A DNA stretch of 27,445 nt, taken from the NCBI GenBank assembly GCA_964626735.1, contig CAZVIJ010000021.1, positions 1 to 27,445 on the forward strand, written 5' to 3'. Of this stretch, positions 1-8,185 are shown in pieces. The position numbers and the translations under genes are program-made. The first letter of the stretch is position 1; the number at the start of each line of letters is the position of its first letter. Origin of the DNA: CAZVIJ01 sp964626735 (GTDB taxonomy: Bacteria; Patescibacteriota; Dojkabacteria; JAOAGR01). The notes beneath the pieces were generated by a model. It was not told the DNA's origin and did no database searches. It saw only the letters and a program-made list of their open reading frames with translations.

Positions 1-45
1 CCGTGGTACTGTACCGAAAGCGTACTTCGAATAACCAGCAATAAG

Positions 46-546
46 CTAGTGCGTGCTGGACTCAGCAGTTACCTGCATATCGGTACGCGGACCATACTCG
101 TGAGGTTCTCCTGCAATGTCGTTCATCGCATCGCAGAAATGCAACGCGCTTACAAGTTCGTCGGGTGCAAGGCCTTGCAGCAAGAAGCCCGGCCCCGTAT
201 TTCCCGGGATAGTCCTACCCGTCGTGTACATCTCGAGCACGAATCGTGCGGCAGAAGCGAGCGTACCGTCTACCGCATGATTATGCCTGAGCTCATACAG
301 AACGGCATCAGCATGCACGGTAGATTTATCGCTTGAAGTTATTCCAAGGCCGCCGAATTCTGTGCACATGGTACGATACTGTTCCCATGCGAGGATAACC
401 GAGTTCCTGTCGATCGCTGCTGTCGTTAACAGGAGGCGGAATACCGCCATCGATGCCGACAATTCCTCGATTTGAGCCGGGTTAAGTCGCGTTCCGAATC
501 GCTCGATCACGGCTGCATGATTTGGGTAGATGGTTTCTGAAATCAT
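46..546 (-). CDS. Orphan protein of unknown function (166 aa)
   Basis: I do not recognise a family. The frame is open upstream to an ATG at 564, but I place the start at the ATG ending at 546 because an extended -10 box (TGC-TATACT) ends 8 bases before it; the 564 ATG would lie upstream of the transcription start. The product is soluble, mostly helical by eye, with no signal peptide or membrane segment. Its stop (TAG) is 45 bases from the window edge. It resembles the other orphan genes here in having its own leaderless promoter and no obvious partner. The reading frame is probably real because of the promoter and the even codon use; the function is unknown. Confidence 0.6.
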   Translation of the reverse strand: MISETIYPNHAAVIERFGTRLNPAQIEELSASMAVFRLLLTTAAIDRNSVILAWEQYRTMCTEFGGLGITSSDKSTVHADAVLYELRHNHAVDGTLASAARFVLEMYTTGRTIPGNTGPGFLLQGLAPDELVSALHFCDAMNDIAGEPHEYGPRTDMQVTAESSTH

Positions 547-554
547 TTGAGGTG

Positions 555-563
555 AGTATAGCA
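555..563 (-). promoter_or_regulatory. Extended -10 promoter of the 46-546 gene
   Basis: On the minus strand TGC-TATACT is followed by 8 bases and ATG. No good -35 hexamer is seen at 16-18 bases, which fits an extended -10 promoter. Transcription should begin at or next to the ATG. Confidence 0.55.
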
Positions 564-755
564 TGGTGACGGATTTGTTAGGATGAGAAAGAAAATTGAG
601 AGAGTGGTAAAACGGTTAGATGCAAGTACACTATGTGTTTTACGAAACTACCAATTTCAGCAAACTTCTATTCGCTTATCATGAAATCAAATGTGGAATA
701 TCGTAAGAAAAATAAGCAGAGACTATTTTTTAGAAATCATGGTTGTCGTTTCCTG

Positions 756-1421
756 TTATCGATAAATAACATAGCATTTTGCAATCTCATCATGCCAACC
801 TTGTTTTTTCGGACTAAAAGCTATGTGTATAAATCCAAGTAAAAGGATTCCAGAAATAATCTTTGAGAATAATCTTCCATTAGCTTTACCAAAGCTGATT
901 TTTTGGTACTCGTAATCAACAACTTTCAACCCTAGGAGTCGTTTTCCGAATGTTGCTTGCATGTTCGTTGACTCTAAAATTGTGTAGTATGCCCACACAA
1001 TAAACAATGTGAGGATTTGCCATGCTTCTTCTGTCTCGGTTGGAGAAAGTAGTACTCCTCCTGCAATCGCTACTAGAATTGTCAAGATAATGTAATCAAC
1101 AATATACGCAACAACCCTTATCCAAAATCCCCCGTACCGTATAGAGGGTAATACTTCTGAATGCACAGTATAATTACTTTGCTGATGTTGAAAATTTGGC
1201 TGGAAGCCATGAGCGGTGTTCTGGGCTCTTAGTGTTTCATCATAGACAGCTTTCTTAGAATCGTCCTTTAAAACCTCCCATGCTTCCTGTATATCTTTGT
1301 ATGGTCCATCTAATCCGTTCATCTGAGATGGTGCATATTCTGCACTCAATCTTTTGTATGCATTCCAAATCTCTAAGTTTGTGGCATCCTCAGAAATCCC
1401 CAAAATCTCGTAGTAGTTCAT
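756..1421 (-). CDS. J-like domain fused to RDD-family membrane domain, HPD motif lost
   Basis: Residues 1-66 form a J-like domain (NYYEILGIS at the start, IQEAWEVLKD and KKAVYDETLR in helices III-IV) that matches the J domain encoded just upstream. The catalytic HPD tripeptide that stimulates DnaK ATPase is missing: YHPD of the neighbour is YAPS here (residues 29-32). Residues about 95-221 are an RDD membrane domain with hydrophobic segments near 103-125, 136-150 and 188-203, and the RDD hallmark FGKRLLGLKVVD. It likely sits in the cytoplasmic membrane with the J-like part in the cytosol. The ATG lies 1 base after the stop of the upstream gene, so the two are co-transcribed and probably translationally coupled. 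The region is AT-rich. Probable role: membrane tether or transporter; an active DnaK co-chaperone is unlikely. Confidence 0.85.
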   Translation of the reverse strand: MNYYEILGISEDATNLEIWNAYKRLSAEYAPSQMNGLDGPYKDIQEAWEVLKDDSKKAVYDETLRAQNTAHGFQPNFQHQQSNYTVHSEVLPSIRYGGFWIRVVAYIVDYIILTILVAIAGGVLLSPTETEEAWQILTLFIVWAYYTILESTNMQATFGKRLLGLKVVDYEYQKISFGKANGRLFSKIISGILLLGFIHIAFSPKKQGWHDEIAKCYVIYR

Positions 1422-1422
1422 A

Positions 1423-2298
1423 TTAGTTTGAATATCCTGATGTTTGATCTTTTACATATTCTACCTGAACGTTAGTAAACTTAGAGTTTACTTTGTTTCC
1501 CAGAGCATCAACGGCGTCTGCTACACCGTTACAACGGCCATAAAAAGTAATAATGTCGTTTTCGCCTATTCTAGATAGATCGATCTTCTTGCTGAAGTCC
1601 ACAAAAACCTCATTGGTGTTGTCTCGTAAAATCGATTTTTCGTTAGCGTCTACTACTGCACCGCCGAATACATCTCCTGTTTTATCATCTTTGAAGAAGC
1701 GTTCAAATTTACCTTTAAATGAAACAGGTCTATTGAAATTTGCATAATTATATTTTGATGGTTCACGAGTTAGTGCGCTAACTGATATGAAAACGGAATT
1801 CTTGATATATTCTTCTTTGCTTAAAGAAGGTGTTGGTGTTGGTAAGCTAGTAAAACTACTTAATGAATTATTTGTTGAGTTAGTTGTAGTATTTGTTGAA
1901 TTGTCAGTATTAGATGAATTAAATACAACGCCACATGTCACAAGTAAACCAAAAGTAATTAGTATGGCTAATATAATTGTCCCTAATGATGTTTTGCTAG
2001 ATGTTGCTGTTTGTATTGGCTGAGTGACTGGTGGGCGTGGTGGCGGAGGTTGGTAATTATAATGATGTTGGTTTGGAGGAGGTGGTGGGGCATATCTTGA
2101 AGATCTAAGTTTGGCATCGTAAGCTGCTTTTTTTTGAGTATCCTTTAATACTTCCCAGGCAGCTTGTATTTCTTTGAACGGATTCGATGCACCCTTAAAG
2201 TTGTCAGGATGGTATTGTTTCGCTAGATTTCTATAGGCGTCTCTAATTTGTGAGTTTGAGGCTGTTTCTGGTACGCCTAGGATTTCATATAGTGTCAT
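1423..2298 (-). CDS. Membrane-anchored J-domain protein with C-terminal OB-like domain
   Basis: Residues 1-66 are a J domain with an intact HPD at 30-32 (YHPDNFKG). A proline-rich linker (70-95) leads to one membrane span (about 105-127), an Asn/Thr/Ser-rich stalk (128-158), and a C-terminal domain (161-284) whose pattern (LTREPSKY, VSFKGKF, IITFYGRCNGV) resembles the tRNA_anti-like OB-fold family; that assignment is tentative. With one span the J domain would face the cytosol and the OB-like part the outside. A TTG in frame lies 6 bases upstream, but I prefer the ATG at 2298, which has AAGGG about 9 bases upstream. It is the first gene of a pair with the HPD-less J/RDD gene and may recruit DnaK to the membrane. 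Confidence 0.85.
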   Translation of the reverse strand: MTLYEILGVPETASNSQIRDAYRNLAKQYHPDNFKGASNPFKEIQAAWEVLKDTQKKAAYDAKLRSSRYAPPPPPNQHHYNYQPPPPRPPVTQPIQTATSSKTSLGTIILAILITFGLLVTCGVVFNSSNTDNSTNTTTNSTNNSLSSFTSLPTPTPSLSKEEYIKNSVFISVSALTREPSKYNYANFNRPVSFKGKFERFFKDDKTGDVFGGAVVDANEKSILRDNTNEVFVDFSKKIDLSRIGENDIITFYGRCNGVADAVDALGNKVNSKFTNVQVEYVKDQTSGYSN

Positions 2299-2378
2299 CT
2301 CCAATAACCCTTATATGATCGTATATTACACCTAAATGTACAAAATGTGTTAATAATTCAATACACACTTATAGTAGG

Positions 2379-3260
2379 TTATTTAAGCTTGACCGCGTAG
2401 CAATCACTCGAATCTTTTTTACAAGATACTATCTCGTAATGATTAACTGAGTCAGGGATATCAAAAAGTATCTCACCATGTGTCGGAATGTTAGGGTTTA
2501 AAGATTTATAAACTAATACATTATCAACTGAAAGTGAGTACATTTCACTAAATTCATTATACAAATTGTTTTTATCATCTCTGATTTTGAAAATATCACC
2601 TCCATTGATATTCATTGCCGAAGATGTGGTATTTGTTACAGCATACTTGATTCTTACAAATTTCGAACCAGACTTTGCAGTAATATTTTCCGCAAACATA
2701 TTGTTACTTTTAATTGATGTGGACTCCGATGAGCCAGTTATTCTAAATTTAATTGTTGCAAGCGTGATTTCATCGTTAATATCTTTACTAATCCAATTAG
2801 TAGGAGTTTCTGTAGGGGTTACTCCTACAGACGGTGTTGAATCTAATGGATTAGATAATGTTTGATCTAACTTAGGGGTGTTTATTTCGCTTACTTTCCA
2901 TGTATAACCATGTATCCAATCTCCAGTTCTTTGGAGCTTGAACTCCATGTTCACTTTTAGTAAGAGCAAGTCTACTTCTTCAACAACTTTAGCTGAGTTT
3001 CCGGTTATGGTTTCGTCTAAAGTCCTTCCTATCAATTTGTATGACGTTGTAGATGCCTCAGTAGGTATATCTTTGAGGGCGGTTTGGCTAACCATATATT
3101 TTTGATTTTCCAATGGTTTACCAGCGTTAATATTATCAAAAATATTTGAAACTATAGCTTTAGGTCCTTCTTTCGGTTGATTAAGAACAAAAGTCTTGTA
3201 TCCAATCCCACCTGAACCAAGAATTATTAAAATAACTAAAACTATCAGTAAAACTTTCAT
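2379..3260 (-). CDS. Signal-anchored DUF4352-like surface protein
   Basis: A single hydrophobic segment at residues 3-20 acts as an uncleaved signal anchor or signal peptide. Residues about 30-128 look like a small NTF2/DUF4878-type alpha+beta domain ending in YTWKVSEI. A short Thr/Pro linker (about 140-155) joins it to a C-terminal beta domain with the layout of DUF4352 (telokin-like): KFVRIKYAVTN, then the IFKIRDDKNN segment, and HGEILFDIPD. DUF4352 proteins are extracytoplasmic and mostly of unknown function. It has its own promoter and lies 75 bases upstream of the J-domain pair on the same strand, so the three may share transcripts. It is among the most AT-rich genes of the window. Confidence 0.8.
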   Translation of the reverse strand: MKVLLIVLVILIILGSGGIGYKTFVLNQPKEGPKAIVSNIFDNINAGKPLENQKYMVSQTALKDIPTEASTTSYKLIGRTLDETITGNSAKVVEEVDLLLLKVNMEFKLQRTGDWIHGYTWKVSEINTPKLDQTLSNPLDSTPSVGVTPTETPTNWISKDINDEITLATIKFRITGSSESTSIKSNNMFAENITAKSGSKFVRIKYAVTNTTSSAMNINGGDIFKIRDDKNNLYNEFSEMYSLSVDNVLVYKSLNPNIPTHGEILFDIPDSVNHYEIVSCKKDSSDCYAVKLK

Positions 3261-3271
3261 CTTTTATCTGA

Positions 3272-3300
3272 ATAATATTCCACAAGCAGTTATGTGTAAA
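3272..3300 (-). promoter_or_regulatory. Sigma70-type promoter of the DUF4352-like gene
   Basis: On the minus strand TTTACA, 17 bases, TATTAT, then 11 bases to the ATG. This leaves a short leader with GATAAAAG next to the start. Confidence 0.5.
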
Positions 3301-3332
3301 GGAATATATAATTCAATACTGTAATCACTGAT

Positions 3333-3359
3333 AAAAAACCGACCGGTTTCCCGGTCGGT
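3333..3359 (-). terminator. Rho-independent terminator of fusA
   Basis: A perfect 9-bp GC-rich stem (ACCGACCGG with its complement, 4-base loop) lies 31 bases after the fusA stop. On the minus strand it is followed by six T. Confidence 0.93.
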
Positions 3360-3390
3360 CAATTGTTCAACACACAATTCTTAATTGATG

Positions 3391-5499
3391 CTACTTCCCA
3401 CCAGCTCTCTGCTTAGAAATCTCCAACTGGATATTCATAGGTACTGGCTGGTACTTTGCGAACTCCATGGTCGCGTTGCCGCGGCCGGAGGTTACGGAGC
3501 GAAGTTCGGTTGTGTAACCGAACATTTCTCCCAGCGGAACTTCTGCGGAGAGCGCGGTTGCGTTACCTCTACTTTCGGTACCGAGGATAAGGCCTCGTCG
3601 GGAAAGTATGGAACCTTGTACGGCACCCTGGTATTCCTCGGGGAATACGACCTCTACCTTAACGATTGGTTCGAGCAATACGGTTTGTGCTTCGGACTTT
3701 CGCATGCCTTCCTTGAACGCGATCGAGGCTGCGAGCTGGAATGCGGAGTCTGAGGAGTCGACTTCGTGGTATGAACCGTGGGTTAGGGTTGCCTTGATGT
3801 TGACTACGGGGTAGCCAGCGAGGACGCCTGCGTCGAGTGATTTCTTCAAACCTTTTTCTACCGAGGGGATGTATTCCTTCGGGATAACGCCACCGACGGT
3901 AGCGTTCTCGAATGCGAAGTCTCCTTCCGGATACGGTTCGAGCTTGAGGACGACGTGGCCGTATTGACCCTTACCACCGGTCTGCTTAACGTATTTCTCT
4001 TCGATTTCGACTGGTGCCTGGATGGTTTCCTTGTATGCGACTTGCGGAGCGCCGGTATTAACTTCTACCTTGAACTCTCGTTTCAATCGGTCGACGATTA
4101 CTTCGAGCTGGACTTCGCCCATACCGGAAAGGATGACTTGGCCGGTTTCCTGATCGGTCTTGATCTGGATGGTTGGGTCCTCTTCCTGGAGCTTGTTGAG
4201 AGCTTCAGCCATTTTTTCCTGGTCTGCCTTGGTCTTTGGTTCCAATGCCTTCGAGATAACCGGAGTAGCGAAGGTGATGCCCTCGAGTCGGATTGGATGA
4301 TCCGGATCGCAGAGGGTGTCGCCGGTACCGGTGACCTTCATGCCGACGAGTGCGCCGATTTCTCCTGCGGAGAGCTCTTCGACTTCCTCCCTTTGGTTGG
4401 AGTGGAGAAGGACGATACGGGAAACGCGCTCTTTTTCGCCCTTGGTTGAGTTGTAGATGTACGAACCAGAGGTAACCTTACCTGAGTAGATTCTGAAGAA
4501 GGTAAGTCGACCTACGTGCGGATCGGTAGCGATCTTGAACGCAAGCGCCGTGAACGGCTCGTTTGCATCAGCGTGTCGAACGATTTCTTGGGTTTCGTCC
4601 TTTGGGTTGTGGCCAACGATTGCGGGTTTCTCGAGCGGAGAGGGAAGAAGGAGGGAAATGTAGTCGAGGAGCACCTGAACGCCCTTATTCGACAACGCAT
4701 CGCCGCAGAACATAGGGAAGAACTTAACCGTGAGAACGCCGTTTCGCATTGCAGCGATGATTTCTGCTTCGGTCAATTCTTCGCCGCCCAAGTACTTTTC
4801 CATAACGGCATCGTCATATTCGGCAACCTGGTCGATAAGCTTCGCTCGGTATTCCTTTGCCTTCTCGAGCATGTCAGCGGGAATCTCTTCCTCGCGGATA
4901 TCGGTTCCGAGGTCGTTGTAATAAACGACTGCCTTCATGCGAACGAGGTCAACGAGACCCTTGAATTCGCCTTCCTCGCCGATAGGGAGGACAACAGGCG
5001 CGAACCTGACCGCAAGGCGGTGGGTAACGGAATCCATTGTCTTGTAGAGTGAGCCTCCGGTTTTGGAGAGCTTGTTCGCGTAGATGATTCGCGGGACGTT
5101 GTACTTGTCCGCCTGTCGCCATACAGTCTCAGACTGCGGCTCGACACCTTGTGAGCTGTCCAAAACGCATACCGCGCCGTCCAAGACGCGCAGCGACCGT
5201 TCGACCTCGGCCGTGAAATCGATGTGGCCCGGGGTATCGATAAGGTTATATCGGTACGTTACGTCGTGGTATTTCCAGAAACACGTGGTAGCTGCCGCGG
5301 TGATGGTGATGCCTCGCTCTCGCTCCTGCTCCATCCAGTCCATGGTAGCTTCACCTTCGTGAACCTCGCCGATTTTGTGGGTTTTACCCGTGTAATAAAG
5401 AATACGCTCAGAAAGGGTGGTTTTTCCCGCGTCGATGTGCGCGATGATACCGAAGTTTCTGACGTTTTTAAGATCAACTTTTTGATTTAAACCTGCCAT
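3391..5499 (-). CDS. fusA: Elongation factor G
   Basis: Full-length EF-G (702 aa; the family is about 690-705), the GTPase that drives translocation of tRNA and mRNA on the ribosome. G1 is AHIDAGKTT (residues 20-28), the switch I element RGITIT is at 62-67 and G3 is DTPGH (88-92). Domains II to V follow without gaps, including ETGQVILSGMGEVQLE in domain III and GKGQYGHV in domain IV. The G4 motif is unusual: NKLS (142-145) in place of NKMD, and the G5 motif is GDAL (266-269) in place of GSAF or GSAL, so Asp and Ser appear exchanged. Elsewhere fusA usually follows rpsL-rpsG; here it stands alone, with rpsG about 11.5 kb away. A leader of about 75 bases precedes the ATG, with no strong Shine-Dalgarno. 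Confidence 0.98.
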   Translation of the reverse strand: MAGLNQKVDLKNVRNFGIIAHIDAGKTTLSERILYYTGKTHKIGEVHEGEATMDWMEQERERGITITAAATTCFWKYHDVTYRYNLIDTPGHIDFTAEVERSLRVLDGAVCVLDSSQGVEPQSETVWRQADKYNVPRIIYANKLSKTGGSLYKTMDSVTHRLAVRFAPVVLPIGEEGEFKGLVDLVRMKAVVYYNDLGTDIREEEIPADMLEKAKEYRAKLIDQVAEYDDAVMEKYLGGEELTEAEIIAAMRNGVLTVKFFPMFCGDALSNKGVQVLLDYISLLLPSPLEKPAIVGHNPKDETQEIVRHADANEPFTALAFKIATDPHVGRLTFFRIYSGKVTSGSYIYNSTKGEKERVSRIVLLHSNQREEVEELSAGEIGALVGMKVTGTGDTLCDPDHPIRLEGITFATPVISKALEPKTKADQEKMAEALNKLQEEDPTIQIKTDQETGQVILSGMGEVQLEVIVDRLKREFKVEVNTGAPQVAYKETIQAPVEIEEKYVKQTGGKGQYGHVVLKLEPYPEGDFAFENATVGGVIPKEYIPSVEKGLKKSLDAGVLAGYPVVNIKATLTHGSYHEVDSSDSAFQLAASIAFKEGMRKSEAQTVLLEPIVKVEVVFPEEYQGAVQGSILSRRGLILGTESRGNATALSAEVPLGEMFGYTTELRSVTSGRGNATMEFAKYQPVPMNIQLEISKQRAGGK

Positions 5500-5580
5500 A
5501 TGTATTGTTTTCTTTTGCTCACAAGCTGTAAAGATACGCGAAACACGCGAACTTCGAGAAAGCTCGTTATAAACATGAGG

Positions 5581-5586
5581 ATTATA
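5581..5586 (-). promoter_or_regulatory. Probable -10 box for fusA
   Basis: TATAAT on the minus strand, 81 bases before the fusA ATG. The -35 region is not convincing. It would give a leader of about 75 bases. Confidence 0.4.
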
Positions 5587-5630
5587 CAGTATTCTTAAAT
5601 AAATTCCGAGTGCTATAGGTAGTGCCGGGG

Positions 5631-6338
5631 CTAATCGGAAACTTCTTGGGTCGATTCAGCGCGCTCGACAATCTGTTGGTACGAAAGTTTCGAGTACTTG
5701 ATGATTGACGGCATGAAAAATGCCGTTACCATAGGGATCTCGAGCGAGTAGATCTTGAGGATGAAGTCGCCCGCACTTCTCGGCACCATGTCCAGCCTCA
5801 ATAGTACGTTCAGTAGTACCATCGTCGCGAGACCTGCATAGCCGAGCGATTTCATTAGGAACTTCTGCTCGTCCAGGACCGATTCCGGGTCATATCTTCG
5901 CATCGCGTATATCGATAAGCCGAACAAACCTAGGAATGCAGCTACAGGATAAGGAGAACCGGTAGCAGACTGGTACACTTGTAGGAACTCCTGCATGGAA
6001 TGCAAGAACGGTACCCCATCCGGTATCAAGTCTGGAATTGAGGGCAACTTAACGACCAGATAACTTGCGGCTTCTTGCATGGATGGAGGGAGGAGGTTCG
6101 AGGCTAATGCTGCCGCTGCCAATGCTACGCCGGTAACGAGCAAACCTCCGGAAATTTTGCCGTATGTCCGATACAGCTCGTCATATCGATTTTCTTCCTG
6201 CTCCTCCTGCCAATGCGCGATATCCTCTTCTTGAACTAGTGCGGTTATTTCAAGCCGCGGCGCAGTCAGCTCTGGATCATATACGCAATTCGGGGCGATT
6301 TCGTATCCGCCGGCGGGGTATTGGTCCATCGTATGCAT
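5631..6338 (-). CDS. Four-span membrane protein of unknown function (235 aa)
   Basis: I do not recognise a family. A soluble acidic N-terminus (1-58, rich in Glu, with EEDIAHWQEEQEEN) precedes hydrophobic segments near residues 62-82, 128-147, 164-182 and 197-215, and a short polar tail. The start is the ATG at 6338: an extended -10 (TGG-TATAAT) ends 5 bases upstream, so a second in-frame ATG at 6329 need not be used. It is transcribed away from the plus-strand gene at 6450, with the two promoters about 65 bases apart. Likely in the cytoplasmic membrane; nothing in the sequence points to a substrate. Confidence 0.7.
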   Translation of the reverse strand: MHTMDQYPAGGYEIAPNCVYDPELTAPRLEITALVQEEDIAHWQEEQEENRYDELYRTYGKISGGLLVTGVALAAAALASNLLPPSMQEAASYLVVKLPSIPDLIPDGVPFLHSMQEFLQVYQSATGSPYPVAAFLGLFGLSIYAMRRYDPESVLDEQKFLMKSLGYAGLATMVLLNVLLRLDMVPRSAGDFILKIYSLEIPMVTAFFMPSIIKYSKLSYQQIVERAESTQEVSD

Positions 6339-6343
6339 ATCGC

Positions 6344-6352
6344 ATTATACCA
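6344..6352 (-). promoter_or_regulatory. Extended -10 promoter of the 5631-6338 gene
   Basis: TGG-TATAAT on the minus strand, 5 bases before the ATG: a leaderless arrangement. Confidence 0.6.
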
Positions 6353-6415
6353 GGGAAACCTCGATGAATTATGTTTCTTTCCGGGCATCGCTTTAGGTTT
6401 CGGGCATATTGTGGG

Positions 6416-6444
6416 TTACGACATAACAATAAATCCTATATTAT
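6416..6444 (+). promoter_or_regulatory. Promoter of the 6450 gene
   Basis: TTACGA, 17 bases, TATTAT, then 5 bases (CGTGC) to the ATG at 6450. This supports that start over the longer frame from 6321. Confidence 0.5.
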
Positions 6445-6449
6445 CGTGC

Positions 6450-7052
6450 ATGCGAGATTTCTCTGTTGATGTCGATTATCCGAATGTCCCAAATGCCTCT
6501 ACTGAATCCAGGATTATAAGAGGAGACGGTTCCACGGAAGGGCACGACGATATCCGACCGTTCGATCCGGCATCTTTAACGTTCATGAGCGCGATCGTTC
6601 GGCCTATGTTCGATTTCGAACCCGAGGACCCGGAGGGGAACATCCATCGAGCTGCAGCATACGTCGGGAAGTGGTACCTCAAAACATTCAACGAGCATTC
6701 CTTCATGAGCGGGTTGGAGATGAAGGTTCCGTTGGAACGTTTCGGTTTTCCAGTCGATTATACATATCGATACAGTGCCGAAGGGAAGTCGATGGAGGAC
6801 ACCCTGCATTACGTTTCATGGGCCAATACCCTTGCTTGGGCCGAGAACAATGATCGTACCGCATCAATCGGCGATGCCTGGAAGAAATTGAAGTTCGTAT
6901 TTATGGATACTATGTTCGATATGATTGCAGAGAGATTTATCGACTCTCCATCGTACACCCACGTTGGGTTCGGTGATTGGTATAACGCGGCAAAGGATGC
7001 ATTGCGGCGTAGGAAAGATCCCTATGCGACAAAACGGCTTGGTCGAAACTGA
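6450..7052 (+). CDS. Orphan protein of unknown function (200 aa)
   Basis: The frame opens at 6321, but that part overlaps the divergent gene and its promoter. I start at the ATG at 6450 (MRDFSVDVDY), 5 bases after a -10 box. The product is soluble, rich in aromatic residues (several WY, FM and YV clusters), and ends in a basic tail (ALRRRKDPYATKRLGRN). No signal peptide, membrane span or known motif is visible. It is the first of five plus-strand orphan genes that each seem to have their own promoter. TGA is the stop. Function unknown. Confidence 0.6.
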   Translation: MRDFSVDVDYPNVPNASTESRIIRGDGSTEGHDDIRPFDPASLTFMSAIVRPMFDFEPEDPEGNIHRAAAYVGKWYLKTFNEHSFMSGLEMKVPLERFGFPVDYTYRYSAEGKSMEDTLHYVSWANTLAWAENNDRTASIGDAWKKLKFVFMDTMFDMIAERFIDSPSYTHVGFGDWYNAAKDALRRRKDPYATKRLGRN

Positions 7053-7095
7053 TCGAATGTGTATCGAGGGAATGGAATGACGATTTACCAATAGC

Positions 7096-7101
7096 TATAA
7101 T
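7096..7101 (+). promoter_or_regulatory. -10 box of the 7108 gene
   Basis: TATAAT followed by 6 bases (AAGGGT) and ATG. AAGGG is too close to the ATG to be an ordinary Shine-Dalgarno site, and it would lie at or before the transcription start. Confidence 0.55.
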
Positions 7102-7107
7102 AAGGGT

Positions 7108-8145
7108 ATGTCTGATGTCTTCACTACGATCGGGATCGATACCGCCCGAACTCCAAAAGGTGTCATCAATTACACGCAAGGGCAGCCGTTCAGGGTGGCG
7201 CAGATTACGCCGAGCTATGCTGAGTTCTCTTTTACCGACGTTATCGGCGGCGGGGCATGCGTATTCGGTTTTGTCCCCCGGCCGGATTCTATGAGCGAGG
7301 CTAATCTTGCGAGTGCGGCGTTGCCGGTTGCAAACGCACTGACTCCGATAGTCGGCCAGACGACGAGGCTTGCTGAGCTTGCGCTTCGGTCGTCGCAGTA
7401 CGATTTGATGACGGGGCTGATTGCCGATTTCGTGAGCCGGTTCGAGACGAAGATACAGAGCGCGAGCGATCCCGATTTCCTGCGCCAGACCGAGCAGGTT
7501 CGCGAACCGATCCTCGACTATCTTCGCGATGCGCTGAAGGCGAACGAGCATCTGCTTGGCGCGTACATCCTTTCTATGTGGAACCATCATGTCAATCCAG
7601 TTTGGATTAAGCCGAGCGCCTGCGTTTTCTTTAAGAACGACCGGGGGACGATTCGCAACCTTACCGACAAATGGCAGATTTGGATGCACTACCAGAATAA
7701 CCTTACGGTTGAGACCATGAAGTGCGGGTTTGCCGACCCCGAGTACGGGGCTGTCGAAACACTTGCCGAGGCCAACGATCCGTGGAGGAATCCGAATATC
7801 ATGCGGGTGATTTCCCCAATCGCGAGCGCCGATAAGATTTTGAGCGCGACGATTGCGGAATCTGCGTTCGCGAAACGGATGGATGCCCATATGCGAGGGG
7901 AGGGTACGAAGATGGGAGACCCGGGGCTTATCGCGAGAGGATGGGAGCCGTGGATGTGGCTGATGCAGGAAGATTGCTTCGGGCTCGATTCCGTCAATGC
8001 TTCGAGTACGAAAACGACGTTCGACCCCGTTTCCGAACGCGCAAATATCTTAGCGAGGTTGGGTAGCAGCGGCATGGACNNNNNNNNNNCGCTCAAGCAG
8101 GATTTCGCCGAATGCCTCTTAAGTCGCGCAACCGGAATATGTTAG
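7108..8145 (+). CDS. Orphan protein of unknown function, interrupted by an assembly gap
   Basis: The reading frame is sound from the ATG at 7108 to the N run at 8080-8089 (324 codons). The 18 codons shown after the gap (ending TAG at 8145) are in frame only because the gap is written as ten N; its true length is unknown, so the C-terminus and even gene identity beyond 8079 are not established. The N-terminal part has a Gly-rich hydrophobic stretch (VIGGGACVFGFV, about 45-56); the middle has many Trp and Met (for example WEPWMWLMQ). It is visibly more GC-rich than its neighbours. No family recognised. It does not show the TD...LGG motif of the three paralogues downstream. Confidence 0.55.
   Translation: MSDVFTTIGIDTARTPKGVINYTQGQPFRVAQITPSYAEFSFTDVIGGGACVFGFVPRPDSMSEANLASAALPVANALTPIVGQTTRLAELALRSSQYDLMTGLIADFVSRFETKIQSASDPDFLRQTEQVREPILDYLRDALKANEHLLGAYILSMWNHHVNPVWIKPSACVFFKNDRGTIRNLTDKWQIWMHYQNNLTVETMKCGFADPEYGAVETLAEANDPWRNPNIMRVISPIASADKILSATIAESAFAKRMDAHMRGEGTKMGDPGLIARGWEPWMWLMQEDCFGLDSVNASSTKTTFDPVSERANILARLGSSGMDXXXXLKQDFAECLLSRATGIC
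8080..8089. other. Assembly gap (10 N)
   Basis: Ten undetermined bases join two contigs. Ten is a common placeholder length, so the true distance between 8079 and 8090 is unknown. Confidence 0.97.
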
Positions 8146-8185
8146 CTATGTCCGTACACTTCGGGAATCGATCCTGATTAAGATA

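Noticed and set aside
1..15. Leaderless promoter (TACAGT in GGTACTGTACC) for a gene beyond the left edge
   Set aside because: Only 7 bases remain to the edge, there is no TGn element, and no coding sequence can be seen to support it.
633..842. Plus-strand frame of 69 codons in the AT-rich gap at 547-755
   Set aside because: It overlaps the end of the J/RDD gene on the other strand and has no ribosome site or recognisable product. The gap otherwise shows no feature apart from the 555-563 promoter.
6937..7890. Long open frame (317 codons) on the minus strand opposite the 7108 gene
   Set aside because: Its product is full of Arg, His and Pro in a way typical of antisense frames of a GC-rich gene, it has no promoter, and the plus-strand gene has a good -10 box and start.
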